Below are positions 39,223 through 51,916 of a DNA stretch of 64,000 bases, piece after piece; positions within the stretch are counted from its first letter, which is position 1; each line of letters opens with the position of its first letter. The DNA is from Lepisosteus oculatus. Lineage: Eukaryota; Chordata; Actinopteri; Semionotiformes; Lepisosteidae. Position numbers and translations under genes: made by a program. The DNA is taken from NCBI RefSeq assembly GCF_040954835.1, contig NC_090704.1, positions 12,359,501 through 12,423,500 of the forward strand. Direction: 5' to 3'. A model generated the notes under the pieces. The model was not told the DNA's origin, searched no databases, and saw nothing but the letters and a program-made list of their open reading frames with translations.

Positions 39223-40863
39223 TGATTTCATTAATAAAAATGAAATAATAATAATATGTTATATCTGATTAGATTTAGGATTTTACAAAATCCCTATTCT
39301 AATTTTTGTATAGGTATTATACTATCATCATTAATCTGAGGTGCAGACATTTGGCAAATGTAATCTAGATGTAAATATGTAGGTGATGGTGTCTATCAAA
39401 TTAGGGATTTCACTTTTTCTCTAAGACAATCTGTACTTTTTTATCGATTATCTCCATAAATCCTTCCACGGGCTTAAAAACATGGAACAGGCAATTAAAT
39501 GCAGCAATAACACTGAATCAACAATGAGGTGTACAAGATTATGAAGAAAATGTATTTAGAAGACAAAATATACAGACCAGGTAAATTGTTACAACAGTAT
39601 AAAAATAAGTTAATATAACTAACTTGCAGTCCAGCTGCTGTTTCAGTTTGAGTCTAAAATATTGTTTACTGTATGTTCAGAAAGTCATATATCCAATCAT
39701 CAAATGTAATTGTTAATGTAAAAACATAGCAGCCTACAGTTACATATTCCTGTGTTTTTAACATTTACTTGGGGATTCAATAAGTATGAGCTCTTGAGAA
39801 TCAACCTCAATTGTGATTTTGTAAAATTCTAAAGAAAATAAAAGATACAAAATAAAAATAAAAATATAATAAAGAATATATATATATATAATTCAGTACA
39901 TTCACATTCTTGACTTATTTGCCTGAGGTTCAGGAAACACACTCTTTATTCATTTTCCATTTAAATTCTGTTATTCAAAGAAACAGGAAGTTGTTGTTCC
40001 TGAAATGAATTTTTAAATGCTTCAAATTACAGTATAATACTAAAATGTAAGCCATGTCTTAGATAAAGAATTAAATCATTCATGTAAATGAACGAAATAA
40101 AACTCTTATTAAAATTATAATTTCTGAAAAGTGTAGAGTTACCCTTTAAACACTGTTTACGGACTCTGTTTACGGGCTCTTTCTTAAGATCAATCCGTAT
40201 TTGGAAAACAAATGTTGTGTCAGTAATTATACAGTATGTAAACTGTTCATTGTGATGGGATGTACAGTATGTAGCTATTTTTGGCCATGACTTATTACAA
40301 GTCAAGGAATGCTTGGAATCAAGTGATTACCTGTCTTTAGCGGTATGAATTGGGTTCCATGTGGACCAGCAGAAAAAGTACTAGAAAATGTAACTTGCTC
40401 ATATACCATTCCACAAATTAACTTAATATGTTTGACTTTTCATACAGTTTCAGGCACTTTAGTGTAAACATATATTCTTTTTTTGGTTATAATTTTTTCT
40501 AGTTACTGTACTGCTCATGGAAGAATTACTTAATTTACAAAATAACTTGAAATTGAAAGTATATACATAAATACATAAATTGTTATTAAGTTTGTTTTAC
40601 ATGCATCTTTACCTAAAGCTTTTTATGACTGAAATTTTATAGTCATCCTCTATGGTCACCTATTACCTTTGTTTTAAAAACAGCTCATATCACACAGTGA
40701 ACTTTCTCCTTGGACTCACAAGGGATCTTTTAAAAACATAGAGTTCTGTGGTGATGTGGATACTGTTTTCAGTACAGTATTTTCTGCAATCTGGCTATGC
40801 AAACTCCATAGCCATAGGCTATGGCTCCTTAGGCTTTCAAACTATGCAAGCCCCCGGTGTGGT

Positions 40864-42553
40864 TCATGATTTCAGGTATTTCCCTTTCCCTTGAGATATT
40901 GCCCACAGTTCTTTGTAGATTTCTGACTGTAAAAATCGTGGGTATGAATTATTCTCCATTAGGTTGTAGACTCTTTTCTGTGCAGCATTAAAGCAAGAGG
41001 TCATTGGCACCTGAAGATTCTGGATGATGGTATCTTTTGTATGAAAATCCAAATTGATCTGAAACAAATAAATAATAGCAGATATAAGAAGTCAGAATAT
41101 TTCTAAAGAATTTTATTCCATATATAATAAATACACTTTTAAAGAAATTATATTTAAGTAAGAGAGTAGAGCATGTAGGAATTAAAGGTGTCAGTAATGT
41201 AGTCATTTTTAAATAATCAAGTAATAAGTTTATTCCATGCTGAAAAGAGAAGAAAGAAAACACAACGTTTCAGCCGTGGAGCCTTCTTCAGGTGTGAGCT
41301 CCATGGCCGAAACAACATTTTCAGCATGGAATAAACCTATTACTTGTTCCTTTAAAGCCTACGCATGCTGATGCAGCTACCCATTCGAAACATTTTTTAA
41401 TAATGTCATTAAATGCATACTGACCTCTTTTGGGGCCTCACTCTTGATGAATTTGTTATAAATTGTATTTGCCCTAGAGGCTCGCTTCGCTGGTGACTTG
41501 ATCTTTCTAAAATCTTCACAGGCAAGCCAGAACTCGATATTCTCTTCACAGAACTCTGATTTCAGGAATATCCGGAATGCAGCCTGTCCATCTGCAATAC
41601 ATGAGAGAAAATAATACTTTTAAAAGGAAGGAAAAAATAAACATCTTATCGAACAAATACTATAATGTAGACAGAAAAACATTGTAAACGTACTTGCAAA
41701 ACCAAGCAGTAACACAAAGCTTACACAAAGCCACTTTAATCATAAGCCCACTGCAGCATGTGTGTAGCATTGTTTCTCTGTTTCACTTTTTTCTGTTAAT
41801 GCACATATATTAATTGAGAGACAAATGACAGAAACAAATTCCTGTGCCCTGTTGACTTAGGCCCCGCTCTGATGTCTAGCATATTCACTTCAAAATCCTT
41901 GACATGATAAAGAAAGAAAACAAAACTTACATTTATGTGACAGAAGTTTTTCAAGAGACTGACTCCATTGGTTTACTTCTTCAACTGTAGGTCTGTCATG
42001 AAAGAACATGATTTTTTAGAATGAAATTTCACTGAGTGTCATCAATAACACTCAGATGCAAAATTAAAATCCCACAGTAAGCCATATATAATTAACATGT
42101 ATTCTTAAACATATCTTTCAAAAAGTTTAAAATCTGATTGTATATGTTACCTGTAGGCTTTACGTCTTGAGGAATGGGCTTCCTTAGAGGAGGATTTTTG
42201 CAAGAAGTAGCTTATCCTTGATCTCCAGTTATTTTGTCTGTTATTGGAAACAAAATGCCACATTATAGGTATCTGTATCTGTCCTTGTATACAGCTTCTC
42301 TTCTTATTATTACCTCTAGTTCCTAGTTGTAGTATATGATTATAGTTAAACACTACACTGCATTGTACAGTATGTACTGCTAAAAATTATATAAGCATAT
42401 TTATGCCATATTTTCCACTCTTGCACACTGTAGAAGAATCTATAAATCATAGTGAAAATGCAAATGTTATCATTATTTAGATACTTACTTGTTTCTCTTG
42501 TTTTCAACTGGGACCTCTGACATCTCTTCACCGCTAAAGCAAGCCATATCCAT
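40864..42553 (-). CDS. RGS2: RGS2, regulator of G-protein signalling 2
   Basis: A GTPase-activating protein for heterotrimeric G alpha subunits, preferring Gq in mammals. Minus-strand exons: 42553-42489, 42237-42151, 41992-41931, 41591-41425 and 41058-40864 (stop TGA). The product is 191 aa with matching phases. The N-terminal amphipathic region reads [13 protein letters not shown], like human RGS2's WKTRLSYFLQNSS. The RGS box runs from about residue 58 to 175 ([38 protein letters not shown]). Two of the three residues that set human RGS2 apart from other R4 RGS proteins are present: Cys86 (human Cys106) and Asn164 (human Asn184). The third (human Glu191) is Gln171. The position next to UCHL5 also fits RGS2. 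It is shorter at the N-terminus than human (211 aa). Intron 4 holds a fold-back repeat. Confidence 0.88.
41217..41384. repeat. Fold-back family repeat, copy 2 (RGS2 intron 4), two inverted arms
   Basis: The left arm (GTTTATTCCATGCTGAAAAG...CACAACGTTTCAGCC) and the right arm (GGCCGAAACA...CAGCATGGAATAAACC) are inverted relative to each other around 'gtggagccttcttcaggtgtga'. The right end GCATGCTGATGCAGCTACCC is the complement of the start of copy 1. On the minus strand, CTGAAGA (41291-41285) and GAAA (41271-41268) bracket a GGC/GCY hairpin. Confidence 0.7.
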
Positions 42554-45500
42554 TTGTTCTGAGCTGTACAACAGGGGCAAAAATAATGTACTCTGCATCC
42601 TTTATTCACAAATACTTCCTACAGACCTCACTGTCTTTTTCAATCTGGTTTGTGTGGAGCTTTATGTCCTCTGTGTAGCGTTTCAGACATGGAGGCGGTG
42701 TTAGATTTACATGTACCTGCTCTGGAAAACCATTGGCTGCCTGGTGACAAATTGTTCTATGTGTTACTTGAGTAAGAAAAGTTCTCACTAGGGTACAGCT
42801 GTGACGTATAAAGTACACAAAGTACTGCCACAGGCAAAGCACAGGCGTAACTCTTGCTAAAGTACAGAAAATTAACACTTTGCTTTATCAGATGAGCATA
42901 GCTGTAATTCAGTTTCTTCATGCTTGCTATCTACACTGGTGAATTTGGCATTGGAGTCTGTCTATAGTTGGTTGTGGTAGAAACAGAAACCTTTTTTTTT
43001 TTCCCATGGAAAACACAATGCTCACTTCTCTTGACAAGTTATGTGCTTCTCATGTTTTAAAAGGTCCTTTATGCCTTTTCATTTTTTCATTTAAATTTTA
43101 TTTTTTATTTTTTAAGTTTGAATCTTTGTGGGGGACAATTTGCCCATGAAGTAAAGGTTTCATTTTAAGTCCGTTCTTCTGTTGTTCATTCATGGGGACG
43201 ACTAATAAAAAAATCAGAGATGAAACAACAGAGTTCAAAGTCCTACTTTGGTTCCTGCTGAAGTCCTATTACCTGATTTTTAAGCCCTCATATTTTTACT
43301 TATTTTTCATTTGTAGCTTCATTTTCAATTGTTAATTATTGCAAATACTGTCACCTCTGACTGCCCAAAACCCCTGTGAAAAACTTTGATTATACTTTTG
43401 TTTGAAAATATGTATATTTTCCTTGAAAGCTAAATGTGTTAAGTGCAGAGGATCTGTTAACAGTATTGTTTGAATCAGGGAACTACAGTATAACCTGGGT
43501 AAATATTAACACAGTCATAAAATTTTATAGTGGTTTTACCCTTAGGAAAATATGACCATCCTTATGAATCTACAGGATTTTTCGGAACATTAAAAGCTGT
43601 GGTCAAAGCACAAATAGTGACTGATGCAACTCTCTGAGCCACGTCAGAGTTCTCCTAACAGGCCATGACAATAATATGTATAGTACGCAGTAGAAATACA
43701 CTACCCTTTGACCTATTCAAGGTGAAAAGGTGAAATGAAAATGCCAGTTATTTTATGTGACAAATATTTATAACCCTAACAAATCAAGGGCACAGGCTCT
43801 ATTTAGAAGTGAGATAAATGAAAAAAATCACATTTCAAAATGATCAAAAACGGGCCAGCACAGTAGCTCCGCTGCGACCAGGAACTGGAAAAGCTGGTTA
43901 AAAAATGAATAGACTAACATATCTAAGAAAAACATGCATCATAATCTCATATGTAATTTATCAAATGATGTAATTATAATCACCAAATAATTTGCAGACT
44001 GACGTGGGCTCTGCTCCTGATCTGACCTGTGGAAAATGACACCTCAAAGTTGTACGCAGGACATACACTCATTTAGACAATCATTTCCTTTCCAACTGCA
44101 ATCCTAAACAGAAACTCATAAGGGCATGACGCCACACCCTGTCAATACACCAGTATCCTGCAGGTTTCCTGTAGCACTGAGGAGTTGACAATGTGAATTA
44201 AGCCGAGAAACGTCTAGCCAGCTGTAATTAATCTTATGCAGTGACCATGCAGTTAGTTTAATAATGGCACTAGGGACTTCAAGCTTCCTGCCTACTGGCT
44301 ATAGGATAGTGACAGACTTGAGTTTGAACGAGTTATTCCCAGATTGTAGAGGTAATACTGCTGTTGTGGTCAAACATTTTGTTGGCTGAAGTACAATGGA
44401 GAGCCTCTTGTATTACACAGGAGGTTTCATTCCATTTTGAAAACATGAATCTCAGCTCACATTTGCTTCATGTGCCACTGAATGTTACAGATACTGCACA
44501 AAATGAATGCTGTCGAAAGATAGAACTGTTTTCTTCATGAGCCACAGGTCATTGCTACAGTGAAACAAAAAAGATGTGGTTAATTTCGGCAACTGCAGGA
44601 GCCCACCACTTTTACCCTGAAATAATGTTTGTGTCACAAGGAGGTTAATGTTTTAGAACTTCACAATAAGTAGCATTTCTGCAACAGTACTTAAAAAGTT
44701 TCTTTTTTGTTTTAATTTTTGCAAAAGAATCATCTGTTAACAGTCTAGATTTCAAAATTCTGAACTTTGTCTTGATCGTGTCAAATGTTACCACCTCAGC
44801 ATTACCATTTTAAAAGAATTTTATAAGGGAGGCAGTGATACACAGCACCTGAAGTGCACCTGGTGTAATTAATGTATACACTTTTACAGTGATTTTTGTA
44901 ATCTTAATCTTGTCAGCATTAACCAGAAACCAGAAACCAGAAAGAAAAATAAAACACTGCACTTCGTTGTTAGGTTAAGTATTTAATCCCTTTGACAAAC
45001 TACTTAAATTACTTTGAAAAGTTACGTGTTCAATTCAATGGCCTCTGTGTGCAATAACAGTGGTTCACATGCTTTCAGCATAAATATACCAGTCTCTGTA
45101 AGTTCTCCCAATGAGATAGTCCATGAACACCAGGAAGCTTTAAAAATGTCTTGGGGATAAAGGTGGCGAAAGTCACAGATCGGGAGAAGGGTGCAAAAAT
45201 AAAAAACAGTGAATGTCCCTTTAAACAGGGTGAAGTTGATTATTTCAAAGAGAAAAGTGTATAGTACCACCCAACCAATAGGCTAGGCTAGATCAGGCTG
45301 TTCCTCCAAACTGAACAGCTGGGCAAAAGGAATCTGGTTAGGAATGCCACCATGAGACCAACAGTAACAGCAGTTACTGTTAATATCCTGATCATTCCAC
45401 AAAGCTGGCCTGTGTTGCAAAACCATCTCAAATCCTGCATTAAGTGTACGACACTGTGCATTTAAGAGACATGGCAAAATATTTTTGGAACAAACACAAA

Positions 45501-46102
45501 TGACACAATTTTTTTTAACTTAAATTTGAGAGTTATGTCTGGAGCAAACTGAACTCAGAGCATCACTAAGGCAACACCATCTCTACTATAAAGCAAGGTG
45601 TTTTATTTTATGTGGCTGCCACTCATCACCAGGGACTGAAAATTTTATCAAGAGGGGAAAATAGATGGTAATTCTTAGAGAAACCTGATTAAGTCTATTA
45701 AAGCCCTAAACTGAAAACAGTCAAAGAAAGAAGGAACACAACACAATGAAAATCACAATGGAATTATTTTTATCAGAAATTGTGAAAATCTTAGGACATT
45801 TTGAGCCTCTCTGTCCACCATCATTAAATTCTACTAAGACTGCTGTCTGACAGGGAGTGCCTCTAATCGTAGTCTACCGAGTACTATACTAGAAAACATT
45901 AAAAAATTACACTAATGACTCATTTTCCTTTGTATTAAAATTAAGATGATATACCTCAACCTTAATATTCTATGTAATTTAGTTGTTATAATTTTGAAAT
46001 CTATAAATGTTTAAAGCCTTTAGTACATTCAGGTTACTCTGACTGTACATAATGACTGCAATTTAACTCCATGCAAACAAATCTTTCTCTGACATCTTGC
46101 AA

Positions 46103-46106
<4 letters not shown>

Positions 46107-46149
<43 letters not shown>

Positions 46150-46170
46150 ATCATCATCATTATCATCATA
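46107..46170 (+). repeat. (CTA)n microsatellite
   Basis: About fifteen tandem CTA units followed by a short imperfect (TCA)n run. It directly adjoins the 5' side of an L2-type fragment. Confidence 0.95.
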
Positions 46171-46262
46171 GGACAGCGTGGTGGTGCAGTATTAGTATTG
46201 CTGTCTCATGATGCTGAGGGCCTGGGTTCAATTGCGGACTTGGGAATCTGTGTTTGTATGTT
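46170..46262 (+). repeat. LINE2-type fragment (head of the L2-like tail)
   Basis: GACAGCGTGGTGGTGCAGTA, then TGCTGTCTCATGATG and GGGCCTGGGTTCAATT match the start of the repeat at 28256-28580. It is truncated after 'gtatgttctt' and followed by A-rich sequence. Confidence 0.55.
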
Positions 46263-47384
46263 CTTAAAACAAAAAGAAAAAGTCAAAAGAAAAAAAAAAG
46301 AAAAGAAAATGAACACCAACAACTTTATGACTTCTTCCCCATTTTTCATATTAGATCTTAAAACTGAAAAAAAAATTAAATGCTCCTGAAAGTAAATATA
46401 CTTACTGTGTTTTGTAGCTTGTCATTTATGGGGTTCTTGAATGTCATAATACCAAAATGTTCAAGTTTGTTTTAAAAAGAAACACAACTAATATGAAGAA
46501 TGCTTATTTACTTTGTAATTTGTTTGAAAGAGCATTGGAAACAATACAGCCCACGTATTTCTGAGGTATGCAGTCTGCAAACCTTTAGTTGTGACCTTTC
46601 GTGTGCCGAGCTGTGAGTGCATTACATGAGTAGGCAGAGATGTCTGCATTTGTTTTAAAATAAGACCACCTCTTCAGTCCCACCATAAACTAACAAACTC
46701 TTTTTCCATTTTGTTTTTCTTCTTTTACAGTATGTGTAAATTGTTTCCTTTCACACCGCCTACAGCTGATTAATGCGTGAACTTCAAAATGCCTCATTAA
46801 ATACTTGCATGGTCAGAGCATACCAAACTGCTTGTAACCTGGCATGAACTGAATAAACTGCTAAGGAAAACTGAAAATAAACAATATTAATTTGATTTTG
46901 GATTTGAAAGTGCTTTTCACTGCTTCACAATGCATAAGTCATTGATTTAAATTGGTTCCTTACACAAGGTGTTTACAGCATCTGTGCTCTACAAACTGTA
47001 CTTTTTCCATTTCCTAAATGATGTAATGCAAATATATCTGTAACAGGCTTTGACATCAATACCAGCTTTGTATTAATCCACATTATTCAAATTGTAAATA
47101 AAAGCTGGCTGCCAAAGGAATCGCAATGCAAACTTATTTGCATGAGTTCATAAACTCAGATAAGGAAGTTTATACTAGTAAACACATATACTGAAAGTTT
47201 GTTTCATATAAAGGGATACATTAATAATTGACCAAACAAATGTTTATAAGTGTGAAAAGATACTTCCAAGTACACTGTCCTTTTATTTTGATATTTCTAA
47301 ATTTACCCGTTTACTTTCAGTAAAAAATCCAATAAGTGTTAACAACAGGAACAGTCTTCCAGTGGAACATTATTATGGTCCAGG

Positions 47385-47858
47385 GAGAGCAGCACAGTAA
47401 TGCCCCAGTTTCTACTCACTTTCAAAAGACATGCTGGCTAGTTTAACCTGTGGTCCATGTGGGTCCTAATGCCCCAGTATAGTGATGGGGACACTATACT
47501 GTGAACTGGTGCTGTCCTTCGGATGAGACGTAAAACCGAGGTCCTGACTCTCTGTGGTCATTAAAAATCCCAGGGCGTTTCTCGAAAAGTGTAGGGGCGT
47601 AACCCCGGTGTCCTGGCCAAATTTCCCATTGGCCCTTACCAATCATGGCCTCCTAATAATCCCCATCTATGAATTGGTTTCATTACTCTGCTCTCCTCCC
47701 CACTGATAGCTGATGTGTGGTGAGCGTTCTGGCGCACTATGGCTGCCGTCGCATCATCCAGGTGGATGCTGCACACCAGTGGTGGTGGAGGGGAGTCCCC
47801 ATTACCTGTAAAGCACTTTGAGTGGAGTGTCCAGAAAAGCGCTATATAAGTGTAAGCA

Positions 47859-47903
<45 letters not shown>

Positions 47904-48035
47904 TGGTTTCTCTAAATTGTCCATGTGTGTACCCTGGGATACAATGGCACCTTGTCAGGGTGTTTTTTTGCTTTGTATCTGGGATTAGGGTCTGGTTTGC
48001 TGTGTATGAAGCACCTGTGGATAATGGATAAACAG
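47385..48035 (+). repeat. LINE2-type fragment interrupted by a SINE
   Basis: The left piece, 47385-47446, ends AAAGACATGCTGGCTAGTTT. The right piece, 47906-48035, begins AATTGGTTTCTCTAAATTGT and continues to 'tggataatggata'. Joined, they follow the order of an L2-type 3' end. The 5S-family SINE body lies exactly between them. Confidence 0.65.
47447..47905 (+). repeat. 5S-SINE family copy lacking the 5S head
   Basis: It begins inside the body (TGTGGTCCATGTGGGTCC) and shares ACACTATACTGT, GGATGAGACGTAAAACCG, 'tcattaaaaatcccagggcg' and the 'gcgctatataagtgtaag' tail with the copy at 19771-20357. It ends in a long (TTA)n. The 5S-derived promoter part is absent, so it is 5' truncated or belongs to the LINE partner of the SINE. 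Confidence 0.75.
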
Positions 48036-49204
48036 TTTCAATATAGCTTCTTTCAGATGGACAAATAACAAATCAGCAGTTAATAATGCTTCAGTATCTT
48101 ATTAGGCCACTTATCAGGTTCCAAGAATGTCCATTAAAACAATTGTAAGACTTCAGGAGTGTAAACTGAACCCGTTCCAAACAACTCCAAGCTTTGATAA
48201 GCTCAGCAGGAAAAAAACAGGCTTGTACCATGAACGTATCCATGTACTACTGAAATAAGCATCATTTTGTAGGTAGCACAGAATATAGCATGCAGATGTT
48301 AAATTCAAAACCAGCAAAATATTGTGTAATACATTACACTTCTTGTGTGTCAACCTCTTACAAAATTTTCCATTTCAAAGCAAAAGAGTGTGTAGAAATC
48401 TGTTGCTGCATAGCTTCACCTGTTAACCTCTCCCAGCTACTGCAAACAAAACCAGTCATACAATTTCATTTTGGCATAAATAAATTCTTATGTAGGATCA
48501 AGAGGTATTATTATGGACGTGGCTACTTTTTATATGTACAGTACTATAGAAAACAAATGCCAAAACATGTTTTAAGATATAACATATGTCATCTAAATGT
48601 ATTAAAAGTGGGCAGTTACTCATCCTCCACATTTTGGAGCATGAACAGAGAAATTTATTTCTTTAAAAATTATAAAAGCCATCTTTATAGTAGACAATAA
48701 ATGCCTCTAGTAGTCTACATTGGCTATCTTACTTAAAAAAACTATAATCTCCTATAAATTAAATGCTAATTTAATCAAATTAAAACATCTTTAATTTAAT
48801 TTTTAATTGTTTACATTTTTTATAGTTCAGATACATTATATTTTTGTTGCATTATCTGATTTGTTTCTATGTTGTAAAAAAAGAGCAGGTTAATTTCTGC
48901 AATGCCAGCATTGTCCTTTACCAGTCACTACTGTCCATATAAAAGAAGGTGACAATAGCCATTCTAGCTTTCAGTAGCTAAATGATCTGTGTGTGCATTT
49001 GAAACATTAAAATATTTATCATTTGAACATCAATTATTGTTTCTTTAGAAAGCACTACCGACTTTCTAGTTTAAAAGAGGCATGCTCTAGAAATGAAACT
49101 CATGTTTTTCTTTTATGAAATGTGTATGTACAATACAAAACATGTAAGGGCAAGATGTCAGGTAAATGTCTGCAAAAATCTAAAGAGAAAAAGCTGAAAT
49201 ATGT

Positions 49205-50580
49205 TGAATGTATAAGTATTCAGACCTGTGAACTCAAGAACTTTTGTCGAATCTTTTTGTTTGAGTCTCTACTAACTTTGCACACTGTTTAGGTGCAATT
49301 TCTCTGAATTCTTGGCAGATTTACTTGTGCTCTCTGAAGTTGCATTGGGGATTGCTTACGAACAGCTGTTTTCAAGTCTTTCCACAGATTCTCAGCAGGA
49401 TTACATTCTAGACTTTGACTGGACCACTAGAGGATATTCACTTTCTTATTCCCAAGTCATGCCAGTGTAGCTTTGGTCAGGTTAAACCTTTGGCAGACTG
49501 AAACTGTTTTTCATCTAGTATTTGCCTGTACTTTCTTCCATCTATTTTGCTTCAATCTAAACAAGTTTTCCAGTCCCCGCTGAGGAGAAGCATCCCCATT
49601 GCATGATGCTACCACCAAAATAATCATAGTTCTTCTATAATATTGGTTATATGCAGACCCTTTTGTAATGCCCAATAGAAGCAGATTCAACAATGGCAGA
49701 AAAGTCCAAATTCATAACTTTCACCGTAAACATGTTCCCCTAGACTGTAGGGATGGCACCGAATGGGAAATGTGCTATGTTTGGTCTTTACGAAATGTAA
49801 AGTGTAGCATTTTTAACAAAAAGTTGCAGTTTGGTATCATCTGACCACAGCACCTTTTTGCATATTTTTGCAGGATAACTGAAGACTTTGTTGCAAACTC
49901 CATGCGTAATGTGAGATAGGTTTTCCCTCCATCTACATGCCAGACTTTTAGAGTAATGGGGACATTGCTGACTGATGTACATTTCCATCCTCTCAGCCAC
50001 TGAACTCTGCAGCTCATACAAAGTTCCCTTACTAGTTTTCTCCTTGCCTGGCTGCTCACTCTAGGAGACACACTGTAGGGACAGCCTGATCCAAGCATTT
50101 CCTGGGTGGTACCATGCATCTTCAATTTCCTGATGATTGAATTGACTGTGCTTACAGGGATATTTAGAGACTTTGGTATGGCTTTTGTACAGTCCTTATC
50201 TGTGCTTTCCCTGACTTGCTCTGAAAGCTCCTTGGTCTTAATGGTTGAATCTAGGTGTTTGTAATGTGAAATCCACTTATAAATGTACACAGTGACCACT
50301 CAACTGTTTGTCTGGCTCAACAAGGTAATTCTAGCACCGAAATTAATTTAGATTTGCCACCATATACAGTTTGAATAAATTAACAATCATGACTTTTTCA
50401 TTTTTCTTTTTACAAAATTATTTATTTACTTCTCATTCTTGTTTTTCTTTGAATGCGTGGAGTAGGCTAGGTTTACAACAGACATTAAAAACTACTTTAT
50501 AGTGTTATGTGAGCAAGCTTTAAAGTAACAAAATGTAGAAGCTGTACATGGGTCTGAATACTTTTGCAAAGCACTGTATG
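49205..50580 (-). mobile_element. Tc1-like DNA transposon relic, second family
   Basis: The inverted ends are TAAGTATTCAGACC (left) and GGTCTGAATACTTTTGCAAA (right), the latter followed by GCACTGTA. On the minus strand the N-terminal helix-turn-helix region is readable (SLNIPVSTVNSIIRKLK, in 50299-49775). In another frame the catalytic stretch around VLWSDDTKLQLF (in 50021-49788) carries the first catalytic Asp. The rest, towards 49205, has stops and frame breaks. Inactive. Confidence 0.85.
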
Positions 50581-51730
50581 TACATAGATAAAAGAGCATG
50601 AAAAGAACACAAACATCCAGGGAGGATGGACGTTCGTTGCAATACATTAGACACCTAAGAGGCAATAACAACAGTGATAGCCATAGTACGTCTCAGTCTG
50701 GAGTTTCCATAGCAACTACCCTAGACATAATCTCCAACACTAATGCTATTGGGTTAGTAAATAGCATTACATTATATTTATTTTGCTTTTGGCTTTTGTG
50801 GTGCTTGTTATATTAATCTGTACTACAATGGCATGTGAATGCTTATTATTACTTATTTTGCTACTAATACTACCATTCAGGGCTTATAATTCCTGATCGT
50901 ATACATACATAAAAGTTAACCTTTTCTATCTTATGTTTTTTTCATATACTTTAAGCTGTTCCAAAATGGCTATGTACTGTATGTGTATAATCTTTATATA
51001 TATTTTTTTTATTCCTGTGTTTTTAAAATGTCTGTACCTACAAAATGTGAAACCCTCAATACACACTGATAGTGAACAAAAACACCAAATATCAAAAGAT
51101 TATTCACATTGAACTTTTAGATCTAAATAAATACATAGTAAACAAAAACATTGTTAAACACTTTGGCCTAATGGTTACCCAAAAAACATAGTTGTATCAT
51201 AAAAAAACTGCCTTACAAAGCCCTCACAAAGCTGATAAAGATTAAAAGCCAAAAAGTTTATTAGACACTTTACCTCAAACTTCACTGTCATGGTACAAAA
51301 ACATTTTTTATAAGTATATTACTAATATTATATCCCACATGAAAATGATTCTATCAGACTTCCCTTTAATACTATGTACAGTAGTTGGTGATTACTGGTA
51401 CTGTGATACATTAATTTAGCACAATAACCTACCGTAGTGCTTTCAGATAACTCATACAGAAATAGTTACTGACTTGTGAGTAGGAGGAGGAAGAATGTGA
51501 TAAAAAGGCTGTGGCAGAGGTTGTATGCCTTCTCAGTTTGATTAAAGGGAGGAGGTTTTGAATACTAATGATTTCACACAACCCTTAAATAAATCAGGTG
51601 TAAATTATATATACTTTACACATATCATTTTAAATAAATTCAATTTATGAACTTTTGAAACGTTACTAGTAATGTGTAACATAATGTAACAATAATGTGT
51701 GTACACATATACAGTATATATGAAGTAGTT

Positions 51731-51916
51731 CAGGTGGGTAGCTGCATCAGCAAGCATAGGCTGCAAAGGAACAAGTAATAGGTTTATTCCATGCTGAAAA
51801 GAGAAGAAAGAAGCACAACGTTTCGGCTGTGGAGCCTTCTTCGAGTGTGACACAGCCGAAACGTTGTGCTTCTTTCTTCTCTTTTCAGCATGAAATAAAC
51901 CTATTATTTGTTCCTT
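51731..51916. repeat. Fold-back family repeat, copy 3, near-perfect palindrome
   Basis: After GGGTAGCTGCATCAGCA and 'taggctgcaa', a left arm of about 65 bp (AAGGAACAAGTAATAGGTTT ... CGTTTCGGCTGTG) is repeated inverted at 51850-51916, with only a few mismatches, around a 19-bp spacer. This copy has CTCGAAGA in place of CTGAAGA, so its hammerhead-like core is damaged. Confidence 0.75.

Larger units (their letters stand above)
32275..40863. other. UCHL5-RGS2 intergenic region (convergent)
   Basis: About 8.6 kb with no gene I can support. It contains the RGS2 3' UTR at the right end, a 5S-SINE (35803-36274), an inverted repeat pair (about 36505-36860) and a Tc1/MITE-like relic (about 38340-39222). 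The remainder is AT-rich single-copy-looking DNA with short chance open frames. Confidence 0.6.

Noticed and set aside
46107-46170. CRISPR-like short tandem repeats
   Set aside because: Simple trinucleotide microsatellite with no spacers, in a vertebrate genome.
48290-48700. 136-codon open frame on the plus strand
   Set aside because: No similarity to a known family by eye, AT-driven composition, no splice partners; left out as chance.
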